Source: JACCUZ01 sp038246575
GTDB taxonomy: Bacteria > Actinomycetota > Actinomycetes > JACCUZ01
Assembly (NCBI GenBank): GCA_038246575.1
Contig: JBBRVU010000130.1
Location: forward strand, 1 to 12,355
Length of the DNA: 12,355 bases
Reading direction: 5' to 3'
Under the pieces are notes generated by a model that had not been told where the DNA came from, did not search any database, and was given only the letters and a program-made list of their open reading frames with translations. Made by a program: the position numbers and the translations under genes. Each line of letters begins with the position of its first letter. Position 1 is the first letter of the stretch. Below, piece by piece: positions 6,070-12,355 of this stretch.

Positions 6070-7101
6070 TCAGCTGTTGATGACGCCGAGGGCGCGCAGC
6101 TTGGTGAGCAGGCCGAAGCCGTCGGGTGCCCGCACCTCGGTGTGGGGCGGCGGCGCCGGGTGCCGGCCGCCGTGCTCCTGGATCGGGTCCGGCAGGCCGT
6201 GGGTGCGAATCTGCTCGCCGGGGCTCAGCTCGCGGATGGCGATCGCGGCGATGTGGTCGGGAGAGTGGGCGGCGGCCTCCGCGTAGATCTCCGGGTCGTG
6301 CTGCCCGTCGTCGCCGACCAGCAGCCACTGCACGTGCGGGATCTCGTCGATGAGCCGGCGCAGCTCGCGGCGCTTGTGCTCGCGACCGGACCGGAACCAG
6401 CCCTCCGCCGTCGGCCCCCAGTCGGTCATCAGCAGCGGGCCGGGCGGGTAGCCGTGCCGGTCCAGGAAGGCCTGCAGCACCGGCGCGACGTTCCACGGCC
6501 CGGTGGACAGGTAGACGACGGGGACGTCGGTGTGCCGCCGCGCCACCTCGCGGAATAGCGTCGGCATGCCGCGCACCGGCCGGCGGCCGCCTTCATGCCG
6601 GACGAAGGTGTTCCACGCGGCCACCAGCGGTCGCGGCAGCGCCGTGATGATGACGGTGTCGTCGATGTCGCTGACGATCCCCAGACCGCTCGGGCCGACG
6701 ATACGCAACCGCGCCTCGGCCGGAGCGGACCCCTCGGCGTGCATCGTCGCGACCGCCCAGCCGGGCTCGAGCTCGGCCGGCAGCCGGACGTCGACGTAGC
6801 CGCCACGGGCGCTGGTGACCTGGTGCGTGCGACCACCGACCTCGACGCTGACATCGACATCGGCGGCAGTCGCTGCGAAGAACCGGCGCCATCCGCGGCC
6901 CAGCTTGAGCTCCCCGGGGGGCGTCCCGGGAGCCGCGAGCAGCACCCGCCCGAGCACCCGCGCGACGCCGTCGCTGCCGTAGCCGGTGTAAGGGATCACC
7001 TGCGCGGTCCAGCCACGCCGGCGCAGCAGCCGTTCGAGCACGGCGTGCGCCCGGTCCTCGATCCGCGCCGCGCGATGCAGCTTCGGGCCGGGGGAGGTCA
7101 T
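6070..7101 (-). CDS. App1/DUF2183 family phosphatase (HAD-like)
   Basis: This 343-residue protein belongs to the DUF2183/App1 family, named for the yeast actin-patch phosphatidate phosphatase App1; bacterial members are probable phosphatases whose substrates are mostly untested. The catalytic core has the HAD-type motif SDIDDTV (144-150; nucleophile Asp145, acid/base Asp147), motif II in YLSTGPWN (197-204), a candidate motif III lysine around Lys243, and GDDGQHD (263-269) as the metal-binding motif IV. Residues 1-130 form a family-typical N-terminal beta-rich region with VIPYTGYGS. No signal peptide or membrane segment is visible, so it is cytosolic or membrane-associated. The ATG at 7101 is the only start before the conserved region. 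It follows the S8 protease gene by 34 bases on the same strand; a 5-pair hairpin (7116-7129) lies in this gap. Its stop abuts that of the polymerase gene. Phosphatidate as substrate is an inference from the family. Confidence 0.85.
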   Translation of the reverse strand: MTSPGPKLHRAARIEDRAHAVLERLLRRRGWTAQVIPYTGYGSDGVARVLGRVLLAAPGTPPGELKLGRGWRRFFAATAADVDVSVEVGGRTHQVTSARGGYVDVRLPAELEPGWAVATMHAEGSAPAEARLRIVGPSGLGIVSDIDDTVIITALPRPLVAAWNTFVRHEGGRRPVRGMPTLFREVARRHTDVPVVYLSTGPWNVAPVLQAFLDRHGYPPGPLLMTDWGPTAEGWFRSGREHKRRELRRLIDEIPHVQWLLVGDDGQHDPEIYAEAAAHSPDHIAAIAIRELSPGEQIRTHGLPDPIQEHGGRHPAPPPHTEVRAPDGFGLLTKLRALGVINS

Positions 7102-7135
7102 CCGCCTATGGTGCCCGACCCCCCGGTCGCCGAGG

Positions 7136-9958
7136 TCAGCGCAGGACGAAATAGGTGAAGCGGACGGTGTAGGTGTTCACGTCGTACCAGGCGGTGCCCG
7201 TCGTCATCGTCGACCAGCGCAGCACCCGGTCCCGGTAGAGCAACGGTGTCGCTCGTACCCGGGGGCCGATGTAGGTCGCGGTCTTCGGCGCGAGCCGGAA
7301 CGAGTGCGAGCTCGGGTTCTGGTTGCTGTCGTAGTAGGTGACCCGGGCGGAGTCGCGGAACTTCGGGTCCCCCCGGCCCCCGAGCGCGCGAACCTGCACC
7401 TTGCCGTAGCGGGCCGCCTTGGGCAGACGGACCTGGTGGTCACCCACGGCGTAGGCATCAGGCGAGGTGCAGGTGCCGGAGCTGTAGTAGCCGAGCCAGC
7501 CGGACCGCGGTCCTTCTGTGTGGCGGAACACCAGCGAGCACTCGTCGGCGAACACCTCGTCCAGCGAGTCACGCGCGGTGACGGTCTCGGAGCCGGTACG
7601 CCGGACCAGCGACTTGCCGGAAACGCGCACCTTCACCGTGGGACCGGCCTTGCGGTTTCCGGCCAGGTCCTGGGCGAGCAGCCTGACGCGGTAGGTCCCG
7701 GCGGGCAGCACGGAGCCGCCGCGGCGGCCGGTCCAGTCCACGGTCAGGTCCCCGGCGGGCTCCTTCTTGACCCGGGGTGAGCGGATCACCGAGCCGCCGG
7801 CACTCCGGGCCACGACCCGGACCCACCGGACGGGCTCGCTGAGGACGCCGGAGATGCCGACCGAGTCGCGGTAGCCGTCGTCCTTGGGATAGACGGTGCG
7901 GAACTCGCGGGCCGGGTCGGTCAGCTTTGGCTTTACCCGGTCGACGGTGACGGTTCGGGTGGCGAGGCCGGCCCGTCCGTCGCCGCGGGTGGAGATCTCG
8001 AGGCTGAACTCGCCACTGGCGACCCGGGCGCCACCGTTCTTGCGACCGTCCCAGACCGTCGTGTGCTCGCCGGCCGACTGCTGCCCGAGGCGCTCGGAGC
8101 GCACGACCGTGCCCGCCGAGTTGCGGACCCGGAAGGTGACCTCCTGGCTGCCGGGCACCCGGTAACGGACGGTGGTCTTGTCGTGGCGGCTGTCCCGGCC
8201 CGGGCTGAGCCGGCTCACCGACACCCCGGCGAGCTGGGGGTGCAGCCGCGCCACGGACACGGTGGCGCTCGTCGCGTTGCCGAAGTCGCAGACCGCGCCG
8301 TCGCTGCGGCACTGCACCGCCGAGACCGTGTGCTGGCCGTCGGTGAGCCGCTCGGTCGACAGCGCGGCCCGGAACGGCGCGGCGGAGTCGGTGGCCACGT
8401 GCTCGCCGTCGATGAGGAACCGAACCGCGCCGCCGGAGGTGGCGGCCGACGCGGTCACCGTGTCGGCCGACGCGTCGGAGCCGTCGGCTGGTGCGGTCAG
8501 CTGTGGCGCCGGGTTGGCGACGGTTGTGGTCGACGAGGCGGAGGCCGAGGCGCACTGCCCGATCCGGCTGCAGTCCGTGGCGGTGACCGTCTGGGCACCG
8601 GCAAGGCCGTACGTCTCAAAGCTCGCACTGGCGGTGCCTCCCGCCACGGCGACCAGCTGCGACAGGTCGGCCAGCGTGAGCTGCACCTTGGCGGCGCTGC
8701 TCGTCGCGGTGACCGTGGTCTGGCCGCTCACGGTGTTGCCGGGGGGCGGGGCGACCAGGCTCGGAAGGCCGGCCGGGGGGAGCAGATCGAGGGACGTGTT
8801 GAAGTTCACCAGGCCACGGGCGAAGCCGAGCCGCGCGACGTTGGCGCCATCCACGACGGCATCGAAGAGCTGGGCCGACGTCCGGTCGGGGCGGTAGCCC
8901 TTGAGCAGCGCAACCTCACCGGCGACCAGCGGCGAGGCGAATGAGGTGCCGTCGGCCTTCTCGTAGCCGCCACCGGGGCGAGCGATGACGATCCCGCGCC
9001 CAGGGGCGCCCACGCTGACCCAGGACCCGAAGCTGCTGAACGGGGCGCGCGTGGCGCCGTTGGGTGAGGTGGCGCCCACCGAGAGCACATCGGGAAGGGC
9101 GGCGGGGTACTGCTTGGCCCGGGTGCCCTCGTTGCCGGCGGCCGCGACGACGACTGCGCCATGGCGCTGCGCGTAGGCGACCGCGTCGCGCTCGAGCGGA
9201 TCCGAGGTGGGCCCGCCGAGGCTGAGGTTGATGACCGTCGCGCCCTGGTCGACCGCCCAGACCACACCGGCGGCCAGGTCGTCGGTGAAGATGCGACCGG
9301 TCCGGTCGGCGACCTTGGCGACCAGCAACGAGCTGTCGTAGCCCGCCCCGGCGATGCCCTCGTTGTTGTTGGTGGTGGCGGCGGCGACGCTTGCAACCCC
9401 GGTCCCGTGGCCGACCACGTCGCGCACGTCGGTGCCGCGGGTGACCGCGTTGTAGGTGCCGGCGATCTTCCCGGCCAGGTCCGGGTGGGTGACATCGGCG
9501 CCGGAGTCGATGATCCCGATCCGTACGCCCGACGAACCGTGGGCGGGGCGTCCCCAGGCCGTCGTTGCCTCGATCGCGTCGAGGTAGGTGCGCTGGTCGG
9601 GGAAGCGCGGGTCGGCAGGGGTCTCGGAAAACCAACGTCGGTGGGCCAGGTCCACCCGCGTGACGTCGCCCCGGGCCAGCAGCGCGCGGGTCAGTGCCGG
9701 AGCGGAGGAGCGGGGGATCTCCAGGGCGACGGCCCGCAGCTTGCGGACCCGACCGGCGGTCCGGGCGCCTTCGCGCTGGCCGGCCGCAGCCACGGCGGCA
9801 CCGGCAGCCCGCGTCGAGGTGCGCACCACCAGGCGTACGTCGGGGTCACCGGACGGTGCCGGCTTCGCCGTGGCAGGCACGGCGGGGAGTGAGACGAGCA
9901 CGAGCGCAGCCCCGGCGCAGGTGAGCGCCAGACGTCGCAGGGTCCGGTTCAACGGCAC
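7136..9958 (-). CDS. secreted S8 (subtilisin-like) serine protease with Ig-like and FlgD-like repeats
   Basis: This 940-residue protein is an exported subtilase. Residues 1-31 are a signal peptide (basic NRTLRR, hydrophobic core, likely cut after ATA). Residues 40-108 resemble the I9-type propeptide. The peptidase domain (about 140-390) has the full triad: Asp151 in IIDSGAD, His184 in VGHGTGVAS and Ser339 in GTSFASP, with oxyanion Asn276 in AAGNEG. Behind it come two Ig-like modules (about 405-480 and 485-570), each ending in a short cysteine loop (Cys463/Cys469, Cys550/Cys557), two FlgD-like Ig modules (about 595-675 with WDGRKNGG, and 685-780 with WTGRRGG), and a beta-rich C-terminal domain (about 795-940, Cys807/Cys830) I do not recognise. 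There is no anchor, so the enzyme is released or bound through its repeats. The start is a GTG with AGAGG 8 bases upstream. A palindrome and possible promoter lie 40-70 bases upstream. Substrate unknown. Confidence 0.92.
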   Translation of the reverse strand: MPLNRTLRRLALTCAGAALVLVSLPAVPATAKPAPSGDPDVRLVVRTSTRAAGAAVAAAGQREGARTAGRVRKLRAVALEIPRSSAPALTRALLARGDVTRVDLAHRRWFSETPADPRFPDQRTYLDAIEATTAWGRPAHGSSGVRIGIIDSGADVTHPDLAGKIAGTYNAVTRGTDVRDVVGHGTGVASVAAATTNNNEGIAGAGYDSSLLVAKVADRTGRIFTDDLAAGVVWAVDQGATVINLSLGGPTSDPLERDAVAYAQRHGAVVVAAAGNEGTRAKQYPAALPDVLSVGATSPNGATRAPFSSFGSWVSVGAPGRGIVIARPGGGYEKADGTSFASPLVAGEVALLKGYRPDRTSAQLFDAVVDGANVARLGFARGLVNFNTSLDLLPPAGLPSLVAPPPGNTVSGQTTVTATSSAAKVQLTLADLSQLVAVAGGTASASFETYGLAGAQTVTATDCSRIGQCASASASSTTTVANPAPQLTAPADGSDASADTVTASAATSGGAVRFLIDGEHVATDSAAPFRAALSTERLTDGQHTVSAVQCRSDGAVCDFGNATSATVSVARLHPQLAGVSVSRLSPGRDSRHDKTTVRYRVPGSQEVTFRVRNSAGTVVRSERLGQQSAGEHTTVWDGRKNGGARVASGEFSLEISTRGDGRAGLATRTVTVDRVKPKLTDPAREFRTVYPKDDGYRDSVGISGVLSEPVRWVRVVARSAGGSVIRSPRVKKEPAGDLTVDWTGRRGGSVLPAGTYRVRLLAQDLAGNRKAGPTVKVRVSGKSLVRRTGSETVTARDSLDEVFADECSLVFRHTEGPRSGWLGYYSSGTCTSPDAYAVGDHQVRLPKAARYGKVQVRALGGRGDPKFRDSARVTYYDSNQNPSSHSFRLAPKTATYIGPRVRATPLLYRDRVLRWSTMTTGTAWYDVNTYTVRFTYFVLR

Positions 9959-9999
9959 AGCGAGGGCCTCTGCTTCAAGTTCGGGGGGACGGCTGGACC

Positions 10000-10005
10000 A
10001 GTATC
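10000..10005 (-). promoter_or_regulatory. possible -10 element for the S8 protease gene
   Basis: On the minus strand GATACT lies about 41 bases before the protease GTG. The best -35 match is TCGACA (minus strand of 10026-10031), but the gap of 20 bases is longer than usual, so the promoter is tentative. Confidence 0.22.
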
Positions 10006-10007
10006 AG

Positions 10008-10020
10008 TGACGAATCGTCA
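10008..10020. promoter_or_regulatory. 13-base palindrome upstream of the S8 protease gene
   Basis: TGACGA-A-TCGTCA is a perfect inverted repeat of two 6-base arms around one base, 50 bases upstream of the protease start and immediately upstream of (on the minus strand) the possible -10 box. It has the layout of a compact operator for a dimeric repressor. No regulator gene is next to it, so the role is inferred only from symmetry and position. Confidence 0.3.
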
Positions 10021-10034
10021 GGGTGTGTCGATTT

Positions 10035-10049
10035 GCCCGGTATTCGGGC
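10035..10049. terminator. weak hairpin after the UspA-like gene
   Basis: GCCCG (10035-10039) and CGGGC (10045-10049) pair around the 5-base loop GTATT, in the 128-base gap between the UspA-like gene (ends 10087) and the S8 protease start. On the minus strand it is followed by AAAT, not a T-run. A short stem like this is at best a weak terminator. The rest of this gap holds only the palindrome and candidate promoter listed separately. Confidence 0.22.
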
Positions 10050-10086
10050 GGTGTTTCGGGCGGGTCGGCGCAGGTCCAGGGCCGGG

Positions 10087-10563
10087 TCAGCTGATGACGC
10101 GGTCGGTCCCCGCCACGACGTGCAGCACCGGCAGGTCAACCTCGTCGCGAAGCCGGGACGCCCAGTCGCGGTGCAGGGCCGACTCGACGGGGTGCGGCGG
10201 GGCCACCACGATGATCTCGTCCGAGGCGTCGAGGCGGGCGGCCTCCAGTGCAGCCGGGACCGGGTCGGATCCGGTGACGGAGCCGCGCGCGGTGACCCCG
10301 AGCTTGGCCAGCCGGTCCAACGACTCGTTCACCGCGTGCATCGCGTCCTGCTCGGCCTGCTCGGGCGTGGGCTGGTCGTCCTCGATGGCCTCCCGCAGGT
10401 GCCCGAGCGCGACCTCGTCGAGGGCCTCGATCAGGCGGTTGTGCTCAGCGTCGGCCGGCACCAGGAGGTGGATCTCGAGCTTCTCGTCGTCGTGCAGCTG
10501 CGCGATGCGCGCGGCGTCGTGGTCGGTGAGGGTGTCCTCACTGAGGAGCAGGATGGACAGCAC
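10087..10563 (-). CDS. UspA-like alpha/beta protein without ATP-binding loop
   Basis: I recognise the overall shape but not a named subfamily. The 158-residue protein begins with a hydrophobic strand (LSILLLSED), has a second strand ELEIHLLVP-like at about 29-36, a long acidic helix region (44-85), and a C-terminal half with GSVTGSDPVPAALEAARL followed by DEIIVVAPP and DLPVLHVV. This order, especially the paired IIVV and PVLHVV strands, is that of a universal stress protein (UspA) fold. The G-x2-G-x9-G-(S/T) loop that binds ATP in many UspA proteins is absent: the segment between those strands reads HPVESALHRDWASRLRDEV. It is acidic and has no signal or membrane segment, so it is cytosolic. 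The start is GTG at 10563 with AAGGGA 5-6 bases upstream. It follows ligC by 15 bases on the same strand and is probably cotranscribed. No function can be assigned. Confidence 0.72.
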   Translation of the reverse strand: MLSILLLSEDTLTDHDAARIAQLHDDEKLEIHLLVPADAEHNRLIEALDEVALGHLREAIEDDQPTPEQAEQDAMHAVNESLDRLAKLGVTARGSVTGSDPVPAALEAARLDASDEIIVVAPPHPVESALHRDWASRLRDEVDLPVLHVVAGTDRVIS

Positions 10564-10578
10564 CGCGGTCCCTTCGGG

Positions 10579-11655
10579 TCACGTCGTGAGAATGTCGGCG
10601 AGGTCGAAGCGTACGGGGCGGTCCAGCTGCTCGAAGGTGCAGGAGCCGGGATCCCGGTCCGGCCGCCAGCGTCGCCACTGGGCCGTGTGCCGGAACCGTG
10701 TCCCCTCCATGTGGTCGTACGCGACCTCGATCACCAGCTCCGGACGCAGCGGGACCCAGCTCAGGTCCTTCTTCGCGTTCCACCGGCTGACCGCGCCGGG
10801 CAGCCGGTTGGCGGCCTGCGCGTCGGCCTCGGCCCACGCCGCCCACGGGTGCGTGCTGATGTCCTCCACCGCATAGGGAGCCAGCTCCTCGACGAGCTCC
10901 TGGCGTCGCTTCATCGGGAAGGACGCGGACACACCGACGTGCTGCAGCGCGCCGGTCTCGTCGTAGAGGCCGAGCAGGAGCGAGCCGATGACGCCACCGG
11001 ACTTGTGCCACCGGTAGCCCGCGACGACGCAGTCGGCGGTGCGCTCGTGCTTGATCTTGAACATGGTGCGGCCGTCGGGCTGGTAGACCGCGCCGGTGGG
11101 CTTGGCGATCACGCCGTCGAGACCTGCGCCCTCGAACTCCTCGAACCAGCGCTGGGCCTCCTCGACGTCGTCGGTGGCGGGAGTGAGATGGATCGGCGGT
11201 CCGGCGTCGGCCAGCACCGCCTTCAGCCGTTCCCGCCGCTCGGCGAACGGTCTCGTCATCAGTGACTCGTCGCCGACCGCCAGCGCGTCGAAGGCGATGA
11301 ACGAGGCAGGTGTCTCGGCGGCCAGCTTGTCCACCCGCGACTTGGCCGGGTGGATGCGCTGCAGCAGGGCCTCGAAGTCGAGCCGGTCGTCGGTCACGAT
11401 GACGACCTCGCCGTCGACGACAACCCGGTCAGGGAGGTGGGCCTTGACCGCTGCGACCACCTCGGGGAAGTACCGGGTGAGCGGCTTCTCGCCTCGGCTG
11501 GAGAGCTCGACCTCGTCGCCGTCACGGAACACGATGCAGCGGAACCCGTCGAACTTCGGCTCGTACAGGAAGTCGCCCTCCGGGATCGTCTTCACGGACT
11601 TGGCGAGCATGGGGCCGATCGGCGGCATCACGGGTAGGTCCACGGTCGCCATCAT
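10579..11655 (-). CDS. ligC: ATP-dependent DNA ligase LigC
   Basis: This 358-residue ATP-dependent DNA ligase seals nicks; LigC-type enzymes act with LigD-type polymerases in backup end joining and short-gap repair. All nucleotidyltransferase motifs are visible: I with adenylated Lys34 in EPKFDGFR, Ia SSRGEK (52-57), III DGEVV (81-85), IIIa FDALAVG (122-128), IV LDGVIAKP (179-186) and V MFKIKHERT (198-206). Residues from about 207 to 345 form the OB-fold domain, ending in RWRPDRDP (329-336). The length equals that of stand-alone LigC, with no extra polymerase or nuclease domain. Two in-frame ATGs (11655, 11652) compete; no clear Shine-Dalgarno sequence decides between them, and the following DLPVMPPIGPMLAKS is the usual family N-terminus. 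It lies 16 bases after a histidine kinase gene and 15 bases before a UspA-like gene, all leftward. A partner polymerase is encoded at 4993-6069. Confidence 0.92.
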   Translation of the reverse strand: MMATVDLPVMPPIGPMLAKSVKTIPEGDFLYEPKFDGFRCIVFRDGDEVELSSRGEKPLTRYFPEVVAAVKAHLPDRVVVDGEVVIVTDDRLDFEALLQRIHPAKSRVDKLAAETPASFIAFDALAVGDESLMTRPFAERRERLKAVLADAGPPIHLTPATDDVEEAQRWFEEFEGAGLDGVIAKPTGAVYQPDGRTMFKIKHERTADCVVAGYRWHKSGGVIGSLLLGLYDETGALQHVGVSASFPMKRRQELVEELAPYAVEDISTHPWAAWAEADAQAANRLPGAVSRWNAKKDLSWVPLRPELVIEVAYDHMEGTRFRHTAQWRRWRPDRDPGSCTFEQLDRPVRFDLADILTT

Positions 11656-11671
11656 GCCGTGGTGGACCGGA

Positions 11672-12355
11672 CTAGGGAACGGTGACGAAGCCCAGCACGA
11701 ACCGGCAGCCGATCCCGGCGCCGCCGTCCGGGGACGTCACGGTGATGGCACCGCCGTGGCGGGCGACGATGTCGGCCACGATCGCCAGGCCGAGCCCGGT
11801 GCCACCGGCATCGCGGGTGCGCGCCTCGTCGAGTCGCGCGAACCGTTCGAACGCGATCGTCCTGTTCTCGGGTGCGATGCCCGGGCCGTCGTCGCCCACC
11901 ACCACCTCGCTGACTCCGCCCCGTTCGTGTGCGGCGAAGGACACTGTTGTGCGGGCGTGGCGCTCGGCGTTGGTGGCGAGGTTGCGGATCGCGCGCGTCA
12001 GCTGACTCGGGTCACCGACGGTCCGGGCAGCCGACACCGCACTGGTGTCGACGACGACAGCGCCCCGGGCCCGCAGTGCGCGCGCCTCGATCAGGACGAG
12101 GTCCTCCAGGTCGACCGTCTCGGCACGCGGGCCCACGATCCCCGACTCGGCGCGAGCGAGGAAGAGCAGGTCGTCGACGAGCTCCTGGAGTGCGATCGCG
12201 TCCGACAGCAGCGTCTCGTGCAGCGTCGCTGTGTCATCGGCCTGCGGATGGGAGATGCTCAGCTCGAGGTCCGTGCGGATGCGCGTCAGCGGTCCCCGCA
12301 GCTCGTGCGACGCGTCGGCGACGAACCGGCGCTCCCGCTCGGTGGCCCGTTCGAC
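11672..12355 (-). CDS. sensor histidine kinase, C-terminal part (cut by window edge)
   Basis: The last 227 residues of a two-component sensor kinase are present; the sensor, membrane and HAMP parts lie beyond the right edge. The dimerisation domain is at fragment residues 6-70, with the phospho-accepting His17 in FVADASHELRGPL (the usual Thr after LR is Gly). The ATPase domain follows: N box RNLATNAERHA, G1 box GDDGPGIAP, F box FERFARL and G2 box GTGLGLAIV, all intact, so the kinase looks active. The frame runs open through the edge at 12355. An internal GTG at 12136 would remove the phospho-accepting His and is not a real start. The TAG stop lies 16 bases before ligC on the same strand. The response regulator, expected upstream, is not in the window, and the signal cannot be told. 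Confidence 0.92.
   Translation of the reverse strand, partial: VERATERERRFVADASHELRGPLTRIRTDLELSISHPQADDTATLHETLLSDAIALQELVDDLLFLARAESGIVGPRAETVDLEDLVLIEARALRARGAVVVDTSAVSAARTVGDPSQLTRAIRNLATNAERHARTTVSFAAHERGGVSEVVVGDDGPGIAPENRTIAFERFARLDEARTRDAGGTGLGLAIVADIVARHGGAITVTSPDGGAGIGCRFVLGFVTVP

Noticed and set aside
7116..7129. CGACC-CCCC-GGTCG hairpin between the protease and App1 genes as a terminator
   Set aside because: Five pairs, a C/G loop and no T-run are too weak to call a terminator; it is noted only under the App1 gene.
6070..10105. Similar 3' ends of the App1 and UspA-like genes (both end GTCATC...AGCTGA)
   Set aside because: The match is only about a dozen bases with a three-base gap and follows from similar last codons (Val-Ile-(Asn)-Ser); too short to be a repeat or attachment site.
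10033..11265. 410-codon open frame on the plus strand over ligC and the UspA-like gene
   Set aside because: It lies antisense to two genes with clear motifs and ribosome binding sites, and its own product is low-complexity with no family features.
1..12355. Search by eye for CRISPR arrays, tRNAs, insertion sequences, defence or prophage genes
   Set aside because: No direct repeats with spacers, no cloverleaf-like sequence, no transposase or integrase motifs were seen; base composition is even across the window.

Overview
This window looks like ordinary chromosomal DNA from a very GC-rich Gram-positive actinobacterium, most likely in or near the Nocardioidaceae; that placement is inferred from protein style, not searched. 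The evidence is the codon bias, GTG starts, hemY-type/hemQ genes typical of the coproporphyrin-dependent haem pathway, a stand-alone LigD-type polymerase with a LigC-type ligase, and large secreted subtilases with Ig-like repeats. It holds ten complete genes, one gene cut by the right edge (histidine kinase), and no rRNA, tRNA, CRISPR, insertion sequence or prophage that I can see. Coding density is very high and no stretch over about 130 bases lacks a gene.

Left part (1-4482). A DUF4349 lipoprotein gene reads leftward from a 115-base divergent spacer that contains a perfect 14-base palindrome. Rightward from the same spacer run the haem genes: an FAD-dependent porphyrinogen oxidase overlapped by 4 bases by hemQ (coproheme decarboxylase), then 7 bases later a PAP2-family membrane phosphatase with degenerate signature motifs, then a small GlsB/YeaQ-type membrane protein with a strong ribosome binding site. 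A 15-pair hairpin at 4451-4482 closes this run and also serves the convergent msrB gene.

Middle (4479-7101). msrB (leftward) and a stand-alone LigD-type polymerase gene (rightward) diverge from a 79-base spacer. Both have TANNNT -10 boxes 6-7 bases before the start codon, so both probably make leaderless mRNAs. The polymerase gene ends exactly where a convergent App1/DUF2183 phosphatase gene ends, with no base between the stop codons.

Right part (6070-12355). Five genes read leftward: the histidine kinase fragment, ligC (16-base gap), a UspA-like protein (15-base gap), a 940-residue secreted S8 serine protease (128-base gap with a 13-base palindrome), and the App1 phosphatase (34-base gap). 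The polymerase and LigC are the kind of pair that works together in short-gap or break repair; here about 4.5 kb of unrelated genes lies between them.

I found no clear undescribed system. The points most worth a second look are the separated polymerase/LigC pair, the repeated Cys-loop modules and unassigned C-terminal domain of the S8 protease, the altered catalytic motifs of the PAP2 protein, the two palindromes in promoter regions and the leaderless divergent pair.
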